Source: Nitrospinota bacterium (GTDB lineage Bacteria > UBA8248). From it: DNA of 59,720 nucleotides. The notes beneath the pieces are model-generated. The model was not told the DNA's origin and did not search any database. It worked only from the letters and a program-made list of their open reading frames with translations. The stretch covers positions 1-59,720 of the forward strand of contig JAPOYD010000106.1 in assembly GCA_026706735.1 (NCBI GenBank). Reading direction: 5' to 3'. Made by a program: the position numbers and the translations under genes. Of the stretch, positions 53,044 to 59,720 are shown one piece after another (the stretch's first letter is position 1; each line of letters starts with the position of its first letter).

Positions 53044-53598
53044 ATGCACCCACTCATCAAGAACAGAAGAAGCCTGCGCGCCTTCAACGGCGTGCCGCCC
53101 GAACCGGAAAAAATCGAAGCCCTGCTGGAGGCGTTTCGCTGGGCGCCGTCCTCGAACAACCGCCAGCCCTGGCGCGTCATCGTGGTGGAGTCTGAAGAGG
53201 CGCAAGCGGAATTCAACGAATGCCTGAACGAGGGGAACCGCCAGTGGGCGGCCGCCGCGCCGCTCAAGATGATCATCCTCGGAAACCCCGAGGAGCAGCC
53301 CGAGCGTAACGGGCAGGACCGCTACCTGCTCGACGTCGGCATGGCGCTCGAGAACCTCCTGCTCCAGGGCAGTGATTTCGGGCTGACCGTTCACGCCATG
53401 GCGGGCTGGGACGAGCCGAAGGTGTTAGAGAGCTTCAATATCCCCGAGCCGTTTCGTGTCGCGGCGCTCTTCGCCGTGGGGTATCCCGGCAGGACCGAGG
53501 ATCTGCACCCCGACGTGCAGGCGAAAGACAACAAGCCGCCGGCGCGCAAGGACCCGGCCGAGATTTTCTTCCGGGATTCGTTCGGTCAGGCGAGATAG
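53044..53598 (+). CDS. Nitroreductase family FMN oxidoreductase
   Basis: This 184-residue flavoprotein begins HPLIKNRRSLRAFNG, the usual arginine-rich FMN phosphate site, followed by APSSNNRQPWRVIVVES. The C-terminal FAVGYPGR is also typical. A strong AAGGAGG lies 11 bases before the ATG. It may reduce nitro or enone compounds or serve as a general FMN reductase. It is an independent gene between the hydrolase run and the housekeeping block. Confidence 0.88.
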   Translation: MHPLIKNRRSLRAFNGVPPEPEKIEALLEAFRWAPSSNNRQPWRVIVVESEEAQAEFNECLNEGNRQWAAAAPLKMIILGNPEEQPERNGQDRYLLDVGMALENLLLQGSDFGLTVHAMAGWDEPKVLESFNIPEPFRVAALFAVGYPGRTEDLHPDVQAKDNKPPARKDPAEIFFRDSFGQAR

Positions 53599-53759
53599 CC
53601 GTGGGTTCGGCGTTTTACGGCGCGTTTCGCGTTTGACCCTCTCGTTCCAAGCCCCTAGAATCCAGCGGGTTTGCGGAGTGAGGCGCCCGGTTTTGTGAAT
53701 TTCAGGGGTTCATTTCGCCCGCTCCATTGTCGCCTCTCTTGACGGGGTAAGGGACTGCC

Positions 53760-54431
53760 TTGTTCTCCTCGGACTTCATCCAGCAGTTGCTGATCGCGGT
53801 GCCGGCGATTCTGCTCGCCCTCACCTTCCACGAGGTGGCGCACGCCTGGGTGGCCGACAAGCTCGGCGACAACACCGCGCGCATGCTGGGCCGTCTGAAC
53901 TTGAACCCCATCGTTCATCTCGATCTGATGGGGACGCTCGCCTTCGTCATCTCGATGATGGCGGGCGTGGGCTTCGGCTGGGCGAAGCCGGTACCGGTGG
54001 ATCCGGGCAATTTCCGCCACCCCAGGCGCGGGATGATGTGGGTGGCTCTCGCGGGGCCGGCGACGAATTTCATCCTGGCCATCATCAGCGGTTTTTTGTT
54101 TACGCTCATGCGCGTGTGGGGGCTGGGCTTCACCTTCGTGGGCGAGCCGATCATGTTGATGTTGCGGGCGAGTTTCACCATCAACACCGCGCTCGCCGCG
54201 TTCAACCTGATTCCCATCCTCCCCTTCGACGGGGGGAGGATTGTCATGGGGCTTTTGCCCAGAAGACTGGCGTGGCAATACTCGCGCAGCGAGCCGTTCG
54301 GGTTCTTCATCGTGCTGGGCTTGCTGCTGCTGGGCGTCTTCCACAAGATCATGATGCCGATTTTCATCGTGCTGGCTACGGCCGAGCGGGTTTTTGTGTT
54401 AAATCTTCTCAGAATCTTCGGTTTGGCGTAG
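53760..54431 (+). CDS. Site-2 protease family membrane metallopeptidase (M50)
   Basis: This 223-residue protein has the zinc motif LTFHEVAHAWVADKLGD and the second ligand motif NLIPILPFDGGRIV. Four to five membrane helices are visible. The start is TTG 53760, the only one giving the normal N-terminus; no perfect ribosome site precedes it. It lies 37 bases upstream of trpS and is probably co-transcribed with it. Confidence 0.85.
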   Translation: MFSSDFIQQLLIAVPAILLALTFHEVAHAWVADKLGDNTARMLGRLNLNPIVHLDLMGTLAFVISMMAGVGFGWAKPVPVDPGNFRHPRRGMMWVALAGPATNFILAIISGFLFTLMRVWGLGFTFVGEPIMLMLRASFTINTALAAFNLIPILPFDGGRIVMGLLPRRLAWQYSRSEPFGFFIVLGLLLLGVFHKIMMPIFIVLATAERVFVLNLLRIFGLA

Positions 54432-54468
54432 TGGGCGGCTTGCCCGCGTGCGGAAGAAGGACACCTGG

Positions 54469-55491
54469 ATGACGGACAGCCAAAACGAGAAGAATCGGCC
54501 GACGCGGTTTCTCTCCGGCGTGCAGCCCTCGGGGAAACTGCACCTGGGGAATTATTTCGGCGCGCTCAAACAGCACATCGCGCTCCAGGACGAGGCGGAG
54601 GCCTTCTACTTCATCGCGAACTACCACGCCATGACGACGGTGCAGGAGGGGGACCTCCTCGCCCGCCAGACGCTCGACGTGGCGATGGACTACCTCGCCT
54701 TGGGCCTGGACCCGGAAAAGGCGGTTTTCTTCCGCCAGTCCGACGTACCCGAGGTGAACGAACTCGCCTGGATGCTCTCCGCCGTCACGGGCAAGGGGCT
54801 TCTGGATCGCGCCACGTCGTTCAAGGACAAGGTGGCCAGGGGCATTACGCCCTCGATGGGGCTTTACTATTACCCGATGCTCATGGCCGCCGACATCCTG
54901 ATCTACCGCTCCACGGTCGTGCCCGTGGGAGAGGATCAGGTGCAGCATCTCGAAATGACGCGGGACATGGCGCTGGCGTTCAACAACGCCTATGGGGAAA
55001 TCTTCCCCCTGCCCACCGTCAGGCTCGATGCGGGAGCGAAGGTGCCGGGCCTCGACGGCCAGAAGATGAGCAAGAGCTATGACAACACGATTGAGATTTT
55101 CGAGGAGGGAAAACGCTTGAGGAAGCGCGTGATGTCGATCGTCACCGACTCCACCCCGCTCGAAGAACCCAAAGACCCCGCCGCATGCAACGTGTTCGCC
55201 CTGTATGAACTGTTCTCCGATGAGGCGGAACAAGAGGATTTGAGGGATAAATACCGCACACCCGGGTTCGGCTACGGCAACGCGAAACAGATTCTCTTCG
55301 AGAAGATGGATGCGTATTTCGCGCCATACCGGGAGGAGAGAAAACGCCTGGAAGGGGATGTCGGCTATGTAGAGGGCGTTCTGGCCGAAGGCGGCGCCAG
55401 GGCCAGGGCGGAGGCGCAAAAGACGATGCGTCTCGTGAGGGAAGCGGCGGGAATCCCCGCTGCGCCCGTATCCGCGGTTGAAACGATCTAA
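54469..55491 (+). CDS. trpS: Tryptophanyl-tRNA synthetase
   Basis: This 340-residue class I synthetase has the HIGH-like [12 protein letters not shown] near the N-terminus and [10 protein letters not shown]. The length matches bacterial TrpS. I start at ATG 54469 after AAGAAGGA; a GTG seven codons upstream is possible. It is followed by ileS 16 bases on. Confidence 0.95.
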   Translation: MTDSQNEKNRPTRFLSGVQPSGKLHLGNYFGALKQHIALQDEAEAFYFIANYHAMTTVQEGDLLARQTLDVAMDYLALGLDPEKAVFFRQSDVPEVNELAWMLSAVTGKGLLDRATSFKDKVARGITPSMGLYYYPMLMAADILIYRSTVVPVGEDQVQHLEMTRDMALAFNNAYGEIFPLPTVRLDAGAKVPGLDGQKMSKSYDNTIEIFEEGKRLRKRVMSIVTDSTPLEEPKDPAACNVFALYELFSDEAEQEDLRDKYRTPGFGYGNAKQILFEKMDAYFAPYREERKRLEGDVGYVEGVLAEGGARARAEAQKTMRLVREAAGIPAAPVSAVETI

Positions 55492-55507
55492 AGGACTGGA
55501 TGGGAGA

Positions 55508-58363
55508 ATGACGACGAACTACAAGGAACTGCTGAACCTGCCCAAAACCTCGTTTCCCATGAAGGGGAACCTGCCCCGGCGCGAGCCGCAGATGCTCGAA
55601 TCCTGGGAGGAGCAGGAGGTTTACGAGAAAATCAGGGACGCATCGCATGGCCGGAAGAAATACATTCTTCACGACGGCCCCCCCTATGCGAACGGACATA
55701 TCCACCTGGGCACGGTGCTGAACAAGATTTTGAAGGACGTCGTGGTGAAATCGAAGCAGATGGCCGGTTTCGACGCCGTCTACGTGCCGGGATGGGATTG
55801 CCACGGCCTGCCCATCGAGCATCAGGTGGACAAGGAGCTCGGCCGCAAGCGCTTCGAGATCGACGAGGTTCAAAAGCGCAGGATGTGCCGCGAATACGCC
55901 GAGAAATACATCGACATCCAAAGGGATGAGTTCAAGCGCCTGGGCGTCTTTGGGGATTGGGAGCGGCCATACCTCACCATGAGCTACGACTACGAGGCCG
56001 CCACCGTGCGGGAGCTTGCGCGCTTCATCGAGCGTGGCGGCGTGTATCTGGGTCTCAAACCCGTGCACTGGGCGCCGGGTTTGAGGACGGCGCTGGCCGA
56101 GGCCGAGGTGGAGTATGAGGACATCACCACGCCGAGTATCTATGTGAAGTTTCCTGTGTCCGATATTCAGCTATCCGAATGGGCAGAAAAAATTCCCGGT
56201 CTGGGTGATGCCGCCGCAGGCCGCCCGGTGAGCGTTCTCATCTGGACGACGACGCCCTGGACGCTGCCCGCCAACCTGGCGCTGGCGTTCAGTGAAACGC
56301 TTGAATACGGCGTATTCCGTCACGGGGAGGAGTTGCTGATATTCCATGAGCATTTCCTGCCCCAGCTGAAATCGCTGGCCGAACAAGAGGGAGCGAGCGC
56401 CGCCTTCGAGAAGGTGGCGGGCTTTCAGGGGGGAAAAATCGAGGGCTTGCGCGCGCGGCATCCCTGGGTGGAGCGCGACTCGCTGGTCGTGAAGGCCGAT
56501 TACGTTACCCTCGATCAGGGGACGGGCGTCGTCCACACCGCACCCGGCCACGGGCGCGAGGACTACGAAACCGGCCTCAAATACGGCCTCGAAGTCTACA
56601 GCCCCATTGCGGATGACGGGAAATTCACCGACGACGTGGCGCATTTCGCCGGGCAGTTCGTCTTTGACGCCGACCCGAACATCATCGCGCATCTGCGCGA
56701 ATCGGGCCGTCTGTTCGCGGTGGAGGATTACACCCACCCCTACCCGCACGACTGGCGCAGCCATAGGCCGACCATCTTCCGCGCGACGCCGCAGTGGTTC
56801 ATCTCGATGGAGCACGGCGATTTGAGAAAGCGCTCGCTCGAGGAGATTCGAAAGGTCGCCTGGGTGCCGCCCTGGGGCGAGGAGCGCATCTACGGCATGA
56901 TCGAGAACAGGCCGGACTGGTGCATCTCGCGCCAGCGCTCCTGGGGCGTGCCCATCGTGGCCTTCCATTGCGAGGATTGCGCGCACGTGGTTGTGGACGC
57001 CGCGGTGGCGCACCGCGTGGCCGATCTGATGGAAGAAGGTGGTGCTGACGTCTGGTTCGAGAAGCAGCCCGCCGATCTTCTTCCGTCAGGTTTCACCTGC
57101 CCCGAATGCGGCGGCGCGTCTTTCAGGAAAGAGACCGACATCCTCGACGTGTGGTTCGACTCGGGCGTGAGCCAGGCGGCCGTCCTGGAGAAAAGAGAGG
57201 AATTGACGTGGCCTTCGGACATGTATCTGGAGGGCAGCGATCAGCACCGAGGCTGGTTCCACAGCTCCCTGCTTGCCGCCGTAGGCGTAAGGGATGCGGC
57301 GCCCTACCGCGAGGTGCTCACCCACGGCTACGTGGTGGACGGCAAGGGCAAGAAGATGAGCAAATCCCTGGGGAACACGATCGCGCCCGAGAAGATCATC
57401 GAAAAATACGGCGCCGAGATTTTAAGGCTCTGGGTGGCGGGAGAGAACTACAGGGAAGACATCCGCATCTCCCCGCAGATTCTCGACCGCATGGCGGAGG
57501 CCTACCGGCGGATCAGGAACACCTGCCGCTTCCTGCTGGGCAACCTGAGGGACTATGAGAGTTTCGATCCCGGGGAGGACGCGGTTCCGCTGCCCGAGCG
57601 CATGGAGATCGACAGGCTCATCATCAGCCGCCTGGACAAGCTCGTCGAGCGCGTGCGACAGGCCTATGCCGATTATGAATTTCACGCCGTTTACCACGCG
57701 CTCAACAACTTCTGCGCGGTCGATTTGTCCTCGTTCTATCTCGATGTGCTGAAAGACAGGCTCTACATCTCGCTGCCTGACGACGTGGACAGAATATCGG
57801 GCGTCAGCACCATGCACGAAATCCTGGACGCGCTGCTCAGGATGATGGCGCCGATCCTGCCCTTCACGGCGGAAGAAGCCTACCAGCTTACGCCGAAACT
57901 CCACGGCGAGAGCATTCACCTGGCGTCTTTGCCCGAGGCCGACGCCGCGCGGCGCAACGAGGCGCTGGAGGAGAAGTGGGAGCCGCTCATGCGCGCGCGG
58001 GGCGAGGTGTTAAAGGCGCTCGAACTCGTCCGCCAGAGTCAGGAGAAGGGCAAGGGTAGTTCGCTCAATTTCAGCGTGAGGCTCTTCGCAGAGGAGAGTA
58101 TGCGCGAGAAGCTGGCGGCTCTGGAGCATGAGATGGAAGACGTGTTCATCGTCTCGGGCGCCGCGCTCGCAGGCGCAGGCGAGGCGCCCTCGGGCGACGC
58201 CTACCGCAGCGAGGAGGTGGAGGGGCTGGCCGTCGAGGTGAACGAGGCGCGGGGGGCGAAGTGCGCCATGTCGTGGAAAATCTCGGAAGACGTGGGCTCG
58301 GACCCCCGCTTCCCCGACCTCTCGGCGCGCTGCGCGCGCATCGCCGCGAAGGTGCTTTCGTGA
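55508..58363 (+). CDS. ileS: Isoleucyl-tRNA synthetase
   Basis: This 951-residue class I synthetase has [20 protein letters not shown] (HIGH motif), the CP1 editing domain and [11 protein letters not shown]. The ATG at 55508 follows GGGAG. The C-terminal region ends [11 protein letters not shown]...SARCARI; in many bacterial IleS proteins this is a zinc finger, C-x-x-C-W...C-x-x-C, but here one Cys of each pair is missing, so zinc binding is probably lost. The enzyme otherwise looks complete. Its stop overlaps the start of lspA. Confidence 0.95.
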   Translation: MTTNYKELLNLPKTSFPMKGNLPRREPQMLESWEEQEVYEKIRDASHGRKKYILHDGPPYANGHIHLGTVLNKILKDVVVKSKQMAGFDAVYVPGWDCHGLPIEHQVDKELGRKRFEIDEVQKRRMCREYAEKYIDIQRDEFKRLGVFGDWERPYLTMSYDYEAATVRELARFIERGGVYLGLKPVHWAPGLRTALAEAEVEYEDITTPSIYVKFPVSDIQLSEWAEKIPGLGDAAAGRPVSVLIWTTTPWTLPANLALAFSETLEYGVFRHGEELLIFHEHFLPQLKSLAEQEGASAAFEKVAGFQGGKIEGLRARHPWVERDSLVVKADYVTLDQGTGVVHTAPGHGREDYETGLKYGLEVYSPIADDGKFTDDVAHFAGQFVFDADPNIIAHLRESGRLFAVEDYTHPYPHDWRSHRPTIFRATPQWFISMEHGDLRKRSLEEIRKVAWVPPWGEERIYGMIENRPDWCISRQRSWGVPIVAFHCEDCAHVVVDAAVAHRVADLMEEGGADVWFEKQPADLLPSGFTCPECGGASFRKETDILDVWFDSGVSQAAVLEKREELTWPSDMYLEGSDQHRGWFHSSLLAAVGVRDAAPYREVLTHGYVVDGKGKKMSKSLGNTIAPEKIIEKYGAEILRLWVAGENYREDIRISPQILDRMAEAYRRIRNTCRFLLGNLRDYESFDPGEDAVPLPERMEIDRLIISRLDKLVERVRQAYADYEFHAVYHALNNFCAVDLSSFYLDVLKDRLYISLPDDVDRISGVSTMHEILDALLRMMAPILPFTAEEAYQLTPKLHGESIHLASLPEADAARRNEALEEKWEPLMRARGEVLKALELVRQSQEKGKGSSLNFSVRLFAEESMREKLAALEHEMEDVFIVSGAALAGAGEAPSGDAYRSEEVEGLAVEVNEARGAKCAMSWKISEDVGSDPRFPDLSARCARIAAKVLS

Positions 58364-58869
58364 GCCGAAGGCCGGGGCTCAAACCGTTCTTCCTCATCGC
58401 TGCTCTTTTCGCTCTGGCCGATCAGGCAATCAAGCAAATCGTCGTTAAAACCTTCTCCCTCCACGAGTCACGCACGGTCGTCACCGATTTTTTCAATCTC
58501 GTATATTTGAGAAATTCAGGCGGGGCGTTCAGCATTCTGGACGGCTTGCCTCCCCTGTGGGGGCGTCTTTTCTTCATCTGCGCCACCCTGGCGGCGCTGG
58601 CGTTCGTCCTCTACCTATACCGTTCTCACCCGCCGGGAAATCCCTGGGGAAGAGCGGGCATGATTCTCGTTTTCGGCGGCGGCCTGGGAAATCTCGTCGA
58701 CAGGGTCGCCTACGGCGAGGTGATCGATTATCTCCTGTTCTATTATGGACAATACCATTGGCCCGCCTTCAACTTGGCGGATTCAGGCATCACGGTCGGG
58801 GTCGGGCTGATGATAGCCGACTTGCTTCGGAGCCCGCCCGAAACCGCATCGAAGGGGGAAGGCGGGTAG
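58360..58869 (+). CDS. lspA: Lipoprotein signal peptidase (signal peptidase II)
   Basis: This 169-residue inner-membrane aspartic protease has four hydrophobic helices, [19 protein letters not shown] at the start, and the two catalytic Asp boxes [16 protein letters not shown] and FNLADSGI. The GTG at 58360 overlaps the ileS stop (GTGA), which fixes the start. It processes prolipoproteins such as the TbpB-like lipoprotein here. The ileS-lspA order is common in bacteria. Confidence 0.94.
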   Translation: MSRRPGLKPFFLIAALFALADQAIKQIVVKTFSLHESRTVVTDFFNLVYLRNSGGAFSILDGLPPLWGRLFFICATLAALAFVLYLYRSHPPGNPWGRAGMILVFGGGLGNLVDRVAYGEVIDYLLFYYGQYHWPAFNLADSGITVGVGLMIADLLRSPPETASKGEGG

Positions 58870-58932
58870 GACGATCCGCCCGGGCGGCAGCCGGTTTTCA
58901 GGAGAAGTGGATTTCTTTCCGGAGGGGTGGAG

Positions 58933-59475
58933 ATGCTGGGTCCTTTCCCGTTCTCGGGTACGCATTCGAGCCGGAACAGTCCCTCCATAGGCTCGGCGAC
59001 AAGGGCGCGCGGCTACGCGCGCCATTATCTGTGGAACACGTCCATAATCTGGGGCGTGGTTTCACTGGCGTGCATTTCGGGCCTGGGGTTTTTGATCGCG
59101 CAGCGTCCCCTCAAAGATGAGACGCTCTTCTACGCCGCCGCATCTGTTCTGGGCGTTTTTCTCGCCTATTCGTTCTGGAGAGCCTCGCGCGCGCTCACGG
59201 ACCTGATGAGCGAACCCGTGAACTTCGAGGGCCGGGTGGCGTCCAAATCTTCCTATATCTTCTGGAACAAGCTCGCTTTTCTGGAGGAGAAGTATCATTT
59301 GCAAATCGTTCGCGGCGTGGGCATGCGCCCGCTGACGCTCGGGAGCGGAAAAAGCATCAAGGAAGGCTGGTTCCTAGCCGCGCAGGGCTACCACGACCTC
59401 CTGGCTCCGGGCGATCATGTTCGTGGGACTATCTATCCCAGAACGCGAGTCGTCGGCGCCCTCGTCAAGGTATGA
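58933..59475 (+). CDS. Small membrane protein of unknown function
   Basis: This protein of about 180 residues has two membrane helices (IIWGVVSLACISGLGFLIAQ and LFYAAASVLGVFLAYSFW) and then a soluble domain of about 100 residues with no motif I recognise. A GGAGGGG site precedes the ATG at 58933; the in-frame GTG at 58927 is an alternative start. The rluD start overlaps its stop, so they are coupled. Confidence 0.65.
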   Translation: MLGPFPFSGTHSSRNSPSIGSATRARGYARHYLWNTSIIWGVVSLACISGLGFLIAQRPLKDETLFYAAASVLGVFLAYSFWRASRALTDLMSEPVNFEGRVASKSSYIFWNKLAFLEEKYHLQIVRGVGMRPLTLGSGKSIKEGWFLAAQGYHDLLAPGDHVRGTIYPRTRVVGALVKV

Positions 59476-59720
59476 GTATGGCGGAGAGGGGCGAGAGAAC
59501 CTTTGCGCTGATCTGTCACGACGGCGCCAAGCGGGTCGATTCGTTTCTGGCCCGGAACCTGACAGAACTCTCCCGCTCGCGCGTGCAGGGGCTCATCCGG
59601 GAGGGCATGGTCTGCGTCGATGGAAGAATCGAAAAAAAAGCGGCGCACGCCCTCCCGAGCGGTGCGCGCGTCGTGGTGACGCTGCCGCCTCCTGCGCCCT
59701 CCCACATCGAGGCCGAACAG
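59472..59720 (+). CDS. rluD: RluD-type pseudouridine synthase, N-terminal part (cut by window end)
   Basis: The visible 83 residues form an S4 RNA-binding domain (RVDSFLARNLTELSRSRVQGLIREGMVCVDGRIEKKAAHALPSGARVVV), the N-terminal module of RluC/RluD-type enzymes. The catalytic aspartate lies outside the window. The start overlaps the preceding stop (ATGA). The lspA-to-rluD order is a familiar arrangement, which supports RluD over other S4 proteins. Confidence 0.85.
   Translation, partial: MSMAERGERTFALICHDGAKRVDSFLARNLTELSRSRVQGLIREGMVCVDGRIEKKAAHALPSGARVVVTLPPPAPSHIEAEQ

Noticed and set aside
1-59720. CRISPR arrays, tRNA or rRNA genes
   Set aside because: No regularly spaced direct repeats, cloverleaf-like segments or rRNA signatures were noticed; the tandem repeats at 27-28 kb are coding and too long for CRISPR.

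Overview
The window is about 60 kb of GC-rich DNA (roughly 60 % by eye) from a Gram-negative, probably uncultivated bacterium. Evidence for an outer membrane is several beta-barrel proteins ending in aromatic residues, a lipoprotein, an autotransporter-like giant protein and a LolA-like factor. The homodimeric AceE-type pyruvate dehydrogenase, two Liv-type ABC operons and a trpS-ileS-lspA-rluD block would fit a deltaproteobacterium-like or Tectomicrobia-like lineage. The sequence alone does not fix the taxon. No rRNA, tRNA, CRISPR array or intact transposase was found.

Layout. 0-11 kb: two complete branched-chain-amino-acid-type ABC importers, both on the minus strand, each ordered substrate-binding protein, LivH, LivM, LivG, LivF. 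Each has a strong hairpin just after the binding-protein gene, and VOC-family genes lie beside them. 11-17 kb: an M20 amidohydrolase, a glutaredoxin-DinB fusion read through an in-frame UGA (a candidate selenoprotein), an NCS2-type permease and a dihydrolipoamide-dehydrogenase-like flavoprotein. 17-22 kb: a membrane-anchored zincin, then pyruvate dehydrogenase E2 and E1. 22-30 kb: accessory DNA with G-run repeats, a coiled-coil miniprotein, a TbpB-like lipoprotein and a 1353-residue repeat protein with a C-terminal barrel. 30-33 kb: three dehydrogenases or oxidoreductases.

33-46 kb is the most interesting part. Two divergent operons carry two ERG6-type sterol C-24 methyltransferase homologues, a Rieske oxygenase, an outer-membrane barrel, an RND/MMPL exporter, a TPR periplasmic protein and a cytochrome P450 fused to an N-terminal GPP34 (GOLPH3-like) domain. 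Together they look like a system for modifying and moving sterols. The RND operon and the P450 gene are each preceded by a copy of the same repeat, and both copies contain a promoter-like TTGAA(A/T)-N17/18-CATAAT. A decayed second RND/LolA/porin operon follows.

46-53 kb: catabolic or accessory enzymes (a second Gfo/Idh/MocA oxidoreductase, a STAS protein, a haloalkane-dehalogenase-like hydrolase, a cupin, two further alpha/beta hydrolases, a crotonase and a nitroreductase). 53-59.7 kb: a housekeeping block of site-2 protease, trpS, ileS, lspA, a small membrane protein and the start of rluD. Short dispersed repeats with GTTGTTGAAAAAG ends and GGACAGG palindromes fill many of the longer intergenic gaps between 22 and 45 kb.
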